Shown here: piece after piece, positions 44,779 to 52,500 of the stretch
How positions within the stretch are numbered: the stretch's first letter is position 1
Layout of the letters: each line of letters begins with the position of its first letter
NCBI GenBank assembly: GCA_009760855.2
Contig: WPIO01000048.1
Location: 620,001-672,500 of the forward strand
Direction: 5' to 3'
DNA: 52,500 nt
From: Cristatella mucedo
Taxonomy: Eukaryota; Bryozoa; Phylactolaemata; Cristatellidae
Position numbers and translations under genes: made by a program
The notes under the pieces: model-generated
What the model was told of the DNA's origin: nothing
The model's input: the letters and a program-made list of their open reading frames with translations, nothing else
Databases searched by the model: none

Positions 44779-44895
44779 TGCTCGCCTCGACTAAGGTCTG
44801 GCTGAGGTCGTGGGCTCGAGCCCTGAGGCATATGTGAAGCGCCTAAATAGAGATATAGTTCTCTTGGGGCGCTATACAAATGAATTATACAAATG

Positions 44896-44896
<1 letters not shown>
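44776..44896 (+). repeat. SINE family S, 5' truncated
   Basis: From AAGGTGCTCGCC through the box-B region GTCGTGGGCTCGAGCCC to the hairpin tail and GGGGCGCTATACAAATGAAT. It matches 13.19-13.30 kb closely. Box A is cut at the LINE B joint. Confidence 0.75.

Positions 44897-44961
<65 letters not shown>
44897..44961. repeat. (TA)n microsatellite
   Basis: About 60 bp of TA directly after the SINE tail, probably grown from the SINE's TATA-rich end. Confidence 0.95.
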
Positions 44962-44964
<3 letters not shown>

Positions 44965-45149
44965 CAGACTACTTACGCAAAAAAAGAGAAAGTGGGAAGC
45001 ATAGCAGAGTCAGGAGAGCAGTTAAGTTAGTGAGTAGCATGGAAGTAGCAAATCAGGACCGCTTGAAAAGATACTATGACTCAGCGAAGCGAGTTCACAT
45101 GCAGTGTCACAGTGTTCACGTGCAGATCTTGCGAGAGCGCACTCAAGAC

Positions 45150-45510
45150 CCGACCGGAAGTACACGCACCAGTCGCCTTTGCCATCCATTGAATACCCCG
45201 CAAGCCGTTGACGCTCGAGGTTTCCCGAGCGGGCCGCGTCATCGGCTCAGCTACAAGCGGCGCTAGTGTGGGAACGAGGACAGCGGGCCGCCAATCGTCT
45301 TCGGGTCTAGCGCCGGATGGCTTGCGCAATGTCTCGCATTTCTCGCGTCGCTAAGCGGGGGGGGGGAGGGCCGGCTGCAGCCGCCGTCCGGTGCGCTTCG
45401 GTTTCGCGAGCGCCGTGCTTTTACGCCGCCCGACGACCGTGCCAACTAGTCTCTGTCGCGCGTCACGCGCCAGATGGGGACGTCCCATCGCGAGTCCCAG
45501 TTGGAGCGAG
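45150..45510 (-). repeat. Inverted duplication, right arm
   Basis: Reverse complement of 44044-44400. The spacer of about 750 bp between the arms holds the microsatellites, LINE B tail and SINE. Confidence 0.9.
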
Positions 45511-46099
45511 GAATGCGCTGCCATTCCGCCAGACTGCCTAGGCTGCTGCTGCTGGGGGGGGGGGGGGAGAGAAGCGCGCTTCCTGTTCGGAGCCAGGAGG
45601 AGAGCGCGTTACAAGCTTGGGCGCTGCTTCCGCTGCTCTGCGCACCCGCCGGTCGGGGCCGACGGGAAAAGTGATTGAGAAAGAGGCCGAATGAGGAGAG
45701 ATTTTGCCGCTTTCGTTTAGTGAGGATGTCAAGCAATTGTGACGCGTAGGAAAGACAGGCCGGTCATTGCTGCTTCTAAAACACGCACTCGGCGGGATAA
45801 TATTCAGTCAAGCTGCCCATTCCAGGCCGCATCCGGCCACTGTAACGGTCGGCCTGTCGGCAGTCAGATCGATAGAAAAGTGACGGCAGCTGGAGTCTTG
45901 GTGTCCTGCAGCAGCGTAAATCATAGCCGTGAAAAACTGCGGACGAATTTATCTAAAAACCAAAGGGAGAAACTTTAAGGAAAATCGTTGAATATTTCAG
46001 AAAAATTAATGAACGTAGACGTTCCACCAGAGATAATCTCCAAATCATGTGCTACATTACAATATTCCTTTATTTTTAGGTATATATTTATGTAAATTT

Positions 46100-46100
<1 letters not shown>
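45511..46100. other. Intergenic, no supported gene
   Basis: A G-run at 45,555-45,567, then mixed sequence without a domain-bearing frame. Confidence 0.35.

Positions 46101-46157
<57 letters not shown>
46101..46157. repeat. (CA)n(TA)n microsatellite
   Basis: About 17 CA units followed by about 11 TA units. Confidence 0.95.
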
Positions 46158-46164
46158 TATTAGA

Positions 46165-46300
46165 TGTTATTCTTGTTCTTTATTGAGCATGCTACCACTG
46201 ACCACTTGATTGTACTTACTTTGCAGCAATTGCAAAGCGCCTAACGTAAGTAAGTTCTCCGAGGGCGATTTATCAAATGTATTAATATTATTAATATTGT
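46165..46300 (+). repeat. LINE A subfamily 2, 3' tail
   Basis: TTCTTTATTGAGCATGCTAC, TTTGCAGCAATTGCAAAGCG and GGGCGATTTATCAAATGTAT, then ATT-rich sequence. Same subfamily as 23.75-24.16 kb. Confidence 0.7.
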
Positions 46301-47509
46301 TAGATAAAACGCTGATAATTACCGTGCTTATGAATATTCCATAACTCGGCGCACAATTTGATGTTCTGCTTTAACTAGAAGACTGCATACTTGTGCTACA
46401 TGTATAAATTATTAAATTACCTTCCAGTTATATTTTTGACATGAAATTCACCACGACGGTATCGTCACACTTGTTCTAAAATTATCAGAAAGTGCATAAG
46501 ATTACTCACGCACTGACGTGATCGCATCACAATTAAATACAAGCTGAATTGATGTTCGCGCGGGTGTCTATGTATCTGTGCATGCACGCGTGCACGCGTG
46601 CACGCGTGTGTGTGTGCGTGTGTGTGCTTAGGCACCTGGGACACACGGTGAGACCAAGGCACAGCGAGCGAATTGATTGGATTTCTTAAGCCACCAGCCC
46701 ACTGGTCCGGAAATGTAACCCAGGTGTGGTAAGCGACAATTAACAAAATGATTTTGGGAAGATTTATAATTATTGGTGAGGTGAATTCACTCAGTAAATT
46801 CCATGAAAAAATTAAGGTCTCTGACATTTCGGGGTTGGATTGGATGACTTGAATGACTCGGATTGGGATTTAAAGACTAGGCTGCACGCGCACAATGGGC
46901 GGAGCGTGCTTTGCCACCAACTAGACTCCCGAGAAAGACACGGAAAAAGCGACTCTACTGAATCCGGTAGTGGGACGTCGGCGGGACAAAGCGTTCCGCG
47001 ATTCGCAGATTAGTTAGTCCTCCAAGTGTTTTACAAGAATGCTTATGGGGTGGAGAGAGGTAGCACCATTGCGGGTTATTTTCGGCGTGTGGTAGTAGTA
47101 TGCCTTTGATGCGAGCCGCAATCGCTTTGCGTCGTCGGCTCCAGCCATTTCGAGAACTACGGCTGTAACGATGACAGCGGTCCGGGCAAGGTCAAGGTAG
47201 TCTCAAAGCAGCGATGCAGCGATGCACTCCAGTGCTACACTTGAGTACGTGTGCGACGGTCTATTTTGATAGACCTCAGTCTATCGAGTACATTTACCCT
47301 TACCTCGTAACGAGGCGTGCACTTTAACCAGTAGGCCAAACGAAGGATTTTAACTGACAACATTTTAGTCTAGCTACCGCTTATGCGATAGTCTATAATG
47401 TAATCCCATGGCACGAGGTCGCATAAAAGCCGACGCTATACAATAGGCACACAGTTGTTTTCCGGCGTTGACCCAGACTGATTGGAGCTGACTGAGCCGT
47501 GGATCTGTC
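46301..47509. other. Intergenic, no supported gene
   Basis: No domain-bearing frame. It contains a 51-bp alternating purine-pyrimidine run at 46577-46627. Confidence 0.35.
46577..46627. repeat. Alternating purine-pyrimidine tract
   Basis: Perfect alternation for about 51 bases, including three overlapping CGTGCACG-type palindromic units and a GT run. Such tracts favour Z-DNA. Confidence 0.8.
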
Positions 47510-47550
47510 GATTCCTGTCATGGCCGCCGTTGGACGCCATGACAGGAATC
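47510..47550. repeat. Perfect 15-bp hairpin, 11-base loop
   Basis: GATTCCTGTCATGGC at 47510-47524 and its exact reverse complement at 47536-47550. Confidence 0.9.
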
Positions 47551-47902
47551 CCCCATTGCTGTCAAATAGAAATGCAATGAGTACTTGAAGAGTGCGTACG
47601 AGGCGGGCCCCCCTCCCTGAGGGGAAGAGGAGCAGCCTCCAACCAGTGGTGCAGGACCGAAGGGGCAGGAGACATAGGTTCATTTAGGCGCTGGATGGAT
47701 CAGGGGCGCTGGATCGGGGTGGCGTCAAAATGGGTGCCAAATAGTGGGGGGCGGGGTGGTGGGAGGCGCCGTCTGTGTGTTTCGTCCCCGGGCGAGCATT
47801 CTAGGAACGCCACTGGCCTTAACGCGCGCGGCTTTTTTTCGAAATTCGTGTGTAAATTCGTCTGGCGTGCCACGTTGTATGTATCGCTTCGGCCGTGTCT
47901 TC
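47551..47902. other. Intergenic, no supported gene
   Basis: GC-rich, short frames, nothing recognised. Confidence 0.35.
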
Positions 47903-47910
47903 CTCTGATA

Positions 47911-48095
47911 CAGCGGTTCTCAACCTGTGGGTCACGACCCGTTTGGGGGTCGCACCACCCTTTCACAGGGGTCGCCTGAGAACATCGGAAAACGCATTTC
48001 CATATTTTGCCCACTATAATTTTACGGTTGGGGGTCGCCACAACATGAGGAACTGTAATAAAGGATCTCGGCATTAGGATGGTTGAGAACCACTG
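47911..48095 (+). mobile_element. hAT MITE, SPIN-like, 185 bp
   Basis: Terminal inverted repeats CAGCGGTTCTCAACC and GGTTGAGAACCACTG (one mismatch) bound the element. Internal sequence (GTGGGTCACGACCCGTTTGG, CCCTTTCACAGGGGTCGCCT, GGTTGGGGGTCGCCACAACA, TGAGGAACTGTAATAAAGG) is the wording of the SPIN/hAT-Charlie group of non-autonomous transposons. Flanks CTCTGATA (47903-47910) and CTCTAGTA (48096-48103) are an 8-bp target duplication with two differences, as hAT elements make. It has no coding capacity and would depend on a hAT transposase in trans. SPIN-type elements are known for wide horizontal transfer among animals. Confidence 0.88.
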
Positions 48096-48103
48096 CTCTA
48101 GTA

Positions 48104-49304
48104 GATCTGTAGCACACAGGCACTTGAAGTAGCATGGTGGAAACAGTCAGGTACCACGTGGGTCTGCATCTAGGGTGGGAGGGCCAGCGTTCTGTGCCGG
48201 GGTAAACAATGCATTGCACGTATGACTCGATCTATAAGATTTACATGCTTCGGTGTCATTTACCTCAATTACACCTGCAGCCTTGATACTCGTCGACCAA
48301 CGACTCAATGCTGCGGATGAGGAGACATCACGATCCACACCGAGCCAAAGATAACAACAGCAGAAGGCGCTCGAGACAACTCCCGGAGATGACAGTCCCG
48401 CGCTGCTATATATCATTCACACATGGGCCACACGAGCGAGCCAAGCTACTGCTACAAGCTACGTACTGTGAGTGGGAGATGATTCTCGTGGCATCTCGTT
48501 ATCAAATGTATCGCCCTGCCTCGCATCTACGAGATCAGCAGGGAAAATAAATAGTAAGTTGAGAATATTTCCACGATCAAATACCTTGGGTGGGTCACAA
48601 TCAAAGCCGGTGAGAAGGTGCTAGGAGAAGGACGACCTGCGGGTTATTACCGCACGTGACCCGGCGCATTACTGCATTCTCGTAGCTGGATTATGTGCAC
48701 ACATTAAGCCTATCATCGAGTATTCTTAAGATGTCCCATAGGCTTCCGGTCACCAAGACACATGCCGCTGTACCTGAGCACTGTCCGCTTATCATCAATT
48801 GGCAGGCAGCTCCAGTGATGCTTGATACATCTGCCGCAGCCATACTCGCTTAGCGAGCGTGCATGCATTCACAGTCGTCGACTGATGGCGGTGACCATTC
48901 GCCTGTTTATACAAGTGCCTGCAAAGAAAACATGAGTCACCGGTAACGAAAATGCCATCGGCAATTGGGCTCAGCGCTTTCTCTCGATCATGTTTTTCTT
49001 GCACGTAGCATCGTTACCACGAAGCCACCGTATCTCGCCGGCACAAACCGGCAGCCCGACAGTTGCCAGAGTGGCTTAGAGGCGTTTAAATATTCAGAAG
49101 ACTGCCTCTTTGCACAGCCTCTTTGGTCAGCTAAGCATCTCTGGCGGTGCACATGGGAGTATTCATCATGCAAAGTGGTGCTCGCCAGCCTCTTACTACG
49201 GGCACTTGGCTCTGCCCGAAGAGAGCGTAGCCGAACACATTGGGAAGGCTGGAACAGTTCCTGATCTCGTCGGCGACATGCTGTTCATGACAGCGGCTTC
49301 AGCG
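48104..49304. other. Intergenic, no supported gene
   Basis: Frames under 100 codons on both strands, without domains. Confidence 0.35.
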
Positions 49305-49425
49305 AATAATAACGATAATAATACACTTGATAAAGCGCCCTCAGATAACTCAATCTCTTTCAAGGCGCTTTGCATTTGCTGCAAAGGGAAAGGCTATTGA
49401 ATGGCGAGTAGTATCATGAATATGC
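49305..49425 (-). repeat. LINE A hairpin 3' tail and 3'UTR end
   Basis: AATAATAACGATAATAATAC, ACTTGATAAAGCGCCCTCAG, AAGGCGCTTTGCATTTGCTG and AGTAGTATCATG match the minus-strand LINE A ends at 17.33 and 37.19 kb. Confidence 0.8.
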
Positions 49426-49799
49426 CATCGAGCTTTGACTCGCAAGCGACCTCACTAAGCTGCGACCGGAAGCGAGCGTCGCTCGGATCAGCACAGGACG
49501 ACCCATCGACAGGTTGCGACTCTCCAAATAAAACACCCATCGGCATGGTGAGCGATTCCAGAATTACTGATCAGTAAACAGCCAAAATTTTGGAAGCACC
49601 CAATTGAAGATTCGCTTGAGAGGCTTGGTCGCGTCGTGCGGTTACAATATTTGTCGCAGCTTCGGCACGACACGATCACTTCAACAGAGACAACAAGCAC
49701 ACGATTTATACTACCACTGAATTACTCGTGTCACCCTGAAGCTTGCACCATTGAAACACTTAGTTGCTTCCCACATGCTCTGAAACAATTTACTTTAGC
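49426..49799. other. Intergenic, nothing recognised
   Basis: No supported feature. Confidence 0.35.
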
Positions 49800-50075
49800 G
49801 TACGTTCTCTTGCTGCCGACTGCTCGTGCTTTTCAGCGATACTGAGCTGCTACTGCCATGTTACTCACTACCTCAACTACTCTCCTGACTCTGCTATGCT
49901 TCCCACTTTCTTTGTTTCGTGAGATGAAGTCTGTTGGCTACCGAATGTTTACCGTAAGCCGCAAAGGCTGTGAGTCGCTATACAAAACTCTCCTGAGTAA
50001 CACTCACATAGTCTTCATAGCTTTGTGAAGTTACAGACGGAGATACATTATATTACATTAAGTTACGTAGGCGTC
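49800..50075 (+). repeat. LINE B 3' end, complete tail
   Basis: Matches 7.21-7.46 kb through the 3'UTR (CTGCTGCCGACT, CAGCGATACTGAGCTGCTAC, CTGACTCTGCTATGCTTCCC) and continues to GTGAAGTTACAGACGGAGAT and an ATTACATTA end. It defines the LINE B tail. The protein-coding part is lost. Confidence 0.7.
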
Positions 50076-50690
50076 CGCCACCAGGAACGATTGCCAGGCA
50101 CGATTGACAGACACAACCTTGACCTGGACAACTGAGCAAGACTATGGACGAAAGCTTAATGACTTTACGGGTGACTGCAATGTTCCTTTCACTCACTAAC
50201 ATAGCGGATTCGGTTAGCTGTTATGGCCAACAAAAAGACATGTTAAGTAGGCTAGTTCATACAAGCCCAGTGCTTTTGCCATTGGTCATGGCGGGTGCAG
50301 TATCGTGGGGCAGCACGGTGTGAAAAGACGATCCACTTAGACGGATAAAAGCCACGGGAAGCAAAGAGGTTATTTTGGCTCTGCCATCTAATCAAGATGC
50401 AGACTTTAATGACGTGGTGTTTGCGATGTTAGCGGCAGTAAAGTCTCGCTTCCGAGGTTTGCACCGGCTGTTATAGTGTGCAGGCGGGATGACCCGTTGA
50501 GCTTAGTAAATTTAGAGAGCAAGCGGCATAAAGCACTCCCGCTGTGTGGGCGAGGCAGTTCCTCCTGAAAAGGGTGATCCATCAAATCCTATCAGAATGA
50601 AGCTGACTTTGGTATTCCTTCGTGGAAAGCAGAAAGGTTCTTCCTGGCATGCAGGATATCGCAGGTGCAATAACTTATTAAAACATAGTT
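50076..50690. other. Intergenic, nothing recognised
   Basis: No supported feature. Confidence 0.35.
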
Positions 50691-50855
50691 CAATTGTATA
50701 GCGCCCGATGAGAACTTAATCTCCATCCAGGTGCTTCAAATATTCCACAGGGCTTGAACCCACGACCTCGGTCGTCAAATTCATTAACCTTGACCTTGAT
50801 TTGAGGCAAGCACCTTCACCACTGGACCGAACAAGCGTAGCATGATAGCCAATGT
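50691..50855 (-). repeat. SINE family S, minus strand
   Basis: On the minus strand: box A region TCGGTCCAGTGGTGAAGGTG, box B region GTCGTGGGTTCAAGCCC, then GAAGCACC and GGGCGCTATACAATTG. The two boxes are about 30 bp further apart than in the 13.2-kb copy because of an AAGGTCAAGGTTAATGAATT-type insertion. Confidence 0.7.
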
Positions 50856-50969
50856 CGCACGAACTGCTTTCAGCAGTAGGCGATTGCAAATGCAAGCAGC
50901 AGCTGCATCTGAATGCTATGGGACTGGTCTCGGCCAGGCTCTGGTAAGCGTTGCTGACCCCAGCCAGCC

Positions 50970-51545
50970 TCACCATAGCTCGCTGCCTTCGAGCGACTCG
51001 AGGTAAAACTGGCGCTCGGCCAAGGGAAACTGGATTAGCGTCGAGCAGAGTGCCGCATCAGCGATTACCACATCGGCGCCGTTGTCAATCACCAGGTCCG
51101 GCTTGAAAGCCGGACAACCGGCAAGCAGGAGGACGCGGTTTACCGACATGCAAGTGAGGGCGGTGGCCGCCAGAGCTCCCATCAGGCGGCCCGACATAAC
51201 CAGGTTATGTCGAGCCGCCATTGCATGCAGCATCGGCTGCCAGCAGCAGCACAGCACGTGGCAAGCGGTCTCTGCCTTCTTGCCGCATAGGCGGCAGCTG
51301 ACTACCGGCCCCTGGGTATGACCTACTCCTAGAAGCAGATACAGGCGAACCGCCAGACTCGGAACGGCAGGCCAAGACCCGTGTGGCTTGAAAGTGGCTT
51401 TGGGGTGTGAATCAGTCCGTGACCAAGCAGTGGCTGACCAAGCCCGGCCTTCCACGAGCCTGGCGAAATCCCGCAGCTCCGCGATCACCACTCGTGGCCG
51501 ACCAAATGCTCGATGCCGTCGGGATCGATGGACACGGCCAGCACT
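50970..51545 (-). pseudogene. R2-type LINE, zinc finger and REL fragment
   Basis: The minus frame is open for 173 codons: VIAELRDFARLVEGRAWSAT, then SCRLCGKKAETACHVLCCC (a CCHC finger, C-x2-C-x7-H-x4-C by its visible spacing), MAARHNLVMSGRL, and AFKPDLVIDNGADVVIADA (KPD plus distal D of the restriction-like endonuclease). The two motifs in this order identify the C-terminal half of R2/NeSL-type LINE proteins. It is the sister of 27.42-28.05 kb and keeps the finger that is damaged there. It is truncated at both ends. Confidence 0.85.
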
Positions 51546-52010
51546 TCAGGGACAGCCGGCGAGAGTTTAGTTTGATTGCATGCGGGCTGGTACCGCTCCT
51601 TTCCTCAACAGCTGGTGGGAGCATCCCCGAGAGGGGCCTGTGCACAGCTGTGGTCAGCTTCTAATGAGGCGTTGACACAGGCCGATAACCCGCTGGTGAA
51701 CAGATGGTGGATTCACCATCGGGGTCGGCCAAGGGACAGCAAGGGTCGATGAGGAGAGTCGAGCGAGAGTAGGGGCCGAGGGGAACCGTGCTCTGGGGCT
51801 CCGTGAGTTGGTAATAAACTGTCGGTGTCGGGCATCGGCTGGTTCTCTGATGGGTGAACAAACGACAAGCTATTTCTCGGCGGGAACGACTGTGGCCCGT
51901 GTAAACAGGCTGCTGAACTTCGAGAGGGAGACCAAGGAAAGTGGCTATGAACCGAGTGAATGGCACTTGTTTTTGCTCCTTGCGAAGCAGCTGCGTTGTG
52001 CGAGGTGACA
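51546..52010. other. Unassigned, possible transposon remnant
   Basis: A plus frame ending GTTVARVNRLLNFERETKES is short and unrecognised. GC-rich surroundings. Confidence 0.25.
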
Positions 52011-52029
52011 GACAGTGAGACTGCGCACG

Positions 52030-52165
52030 GAGGAGGGCGGCGGCGTTCTCGTGGAAGGCAGCGGCGTCCGCGAGGAAGGCGGCGTCCTCGACAGAATCGG
52101 CGGCGTCCGCGACAGAGTCGGCGGCAGCGGCCTGCGACAGAGTCGGCGGCGGCCTGTTACAGAGT
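52030..52165 (+). repeat. GGCGGCGTCCGCGACAGAGTC-type minisatellite
   Basis: Degenerate units built on GGCGGCGTCCGCGA and CAGAGTCGGCGGC. The plus frame over it is arginine-rich and not supported as a gene. It would lie in the 5' leader if the exon at 52,327 is real. Confidence 0.7.
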
Positions 52166-52326
52166 CAGCAGTGGGTCTGTAGTTAGCCGCAGGTGCTGTC
52201 CCATCATCTTTCTATGCGACTATTGTCAGGCAGCTCTTAAGGAAGCCGACACCAGACCGACAGGAATAACTTCTGCAACAACCACTCAGTGTCATTATTG
52301 TCGTTTCTATTGAAGACAATGAAACC

Positions 52327-52374
52327 ATGAGTGACAGACCAGCTAAATCGTTTACCAAAACATCAGATTTACAG
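52327..52374 (+). CDS. Candidate first coding exon, unknown gene
   Basis: The ATG at 52,327 sits in a good start context (GAAACCATGA) and opens 16 codons, MSDRPAKSFTKTSDLQ, ending exactly at CAG followed by GTAAGA, a strong splice donor in phase 0. The rest of the gene would lie beyond the window. A three-codon upstream frame (ATG at 52,319) ends in a TGA that overlaps this ATG. Sixteen residues are too few to assign a family, and chance is possible. Confidence 0.35.
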
Positions 52375-52500
52375 GTAAGAAGTAGGTTCTTGTCAGATTT
52401 TTTTTTAAGAAAATCATGACCTGCTTAGATGTGCTGGCCTAAGTCTCTCTGCTAGTTCTGCTGAATCTCTTGGAAGCTTGACATAACTGATTACCTAATC
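52375..52500 (+). other. Possible intron start
   Basis: T-rich, stop-rich sequence following the donor at 52,375, consistent with an intron if the preceding exon is real. Confidence 0.3.

Noticed and set aside
51790-51830. LTR with AATAAA (TTGGTAATAAACTG)
   Set aside because: No paired LTR, primer-binding site or gag/pol motif was found nearby.

Overview
This window looks like nuclear DNA from an invertebrate animal. Spliceosomal intron signals, CR1/L2-type LINEs with (ATT)n tails, tRNA-derived SINEs, an R2-type LINE, a hAT MITE, very long microsatellites and an interleukin-17-like cytokine gene all point that way. The phylum cannot be fixed from sequence alone. Most open frames are LINE debris or low-complexity shadows (CT/GA, AGC and GC-rich tracts). 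True single-copy coding sequence is sparse.

Layout. From 0 to 9 kb there are fragments of two LINE families (A and B), a tRNA-derived SINE family (T), long CT/AT/GA tracts and GC-rich sequence without a convincing gene. A roughly 60-unit AGC tract lies at 9.26-9.44 kb. From 9.57 to 12.45 kb there is an element-like structure with long inverted arms, interrupted by a CT/AT composite repeat also present at 3.2-3.96 kb, and containing a LINE A copy. A SINE with a LINE-like hairpin tail sits at 13.2 kb. From 15.4 to 24.2 kb is a dense array of LINE A copies, several head to tail, between decayed satellite-like blocks. An R2-type LINE fragment (reverse transcriptase thumb, CCHC, restriction-like endonuclease) with a nested LINE A tail is at 26.85-28.34 kb, and a second copy is on the minus strand at 51 kb. 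A cluster of four TTACGTMA sites is at 30.75 kb and a possible Ty3/gypsy remnant at 31.1 kb.

From 37.92 to 41.88 kb the composition changes sharply to AT-rich and the sequence becomes densely coding. This island holds a YqaJ-like nuclease, a phage-type tail-fibre protein, a Cys4 zinc protein, a retroviral/Polinton-type DDE integrase, a membrane protein and an unknown protein. Several are frameshifted or carry premature stops. It reads as an integrated, decaying DNA-virus or Maverick-like element, lacking the usual polymerase, capsid and ATPase genes, and is the most unusual part of the window.

A two-exon IL-17-like gene lies on the minus strand at 43.03-43.87 kb with clean GT-AG splice sites. 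Just upstream of it is a 0.36-kb inverted duplication (44.04-44.40 and 45.15-45.51 kb) separated by microsatellites and SINE/LINE tails. A 185-bp hAT MITE whose sequence resembles the horizontally transferred SPIN elements lies at 47.91-48.10 kb with a recognisable 8-bp target duplication. At the right edge a candidate first coding exon with a perfect splice donor starts at 52,327.

The mobile elements interact visibly. LINE A and the tRNA SINE share a hairpin 3' tail, consistent with LINE A enzymes moving the SINE. LINE A copies have landed in the R2-type LINE, inside the long-arm element and against the left edge of the viral island.
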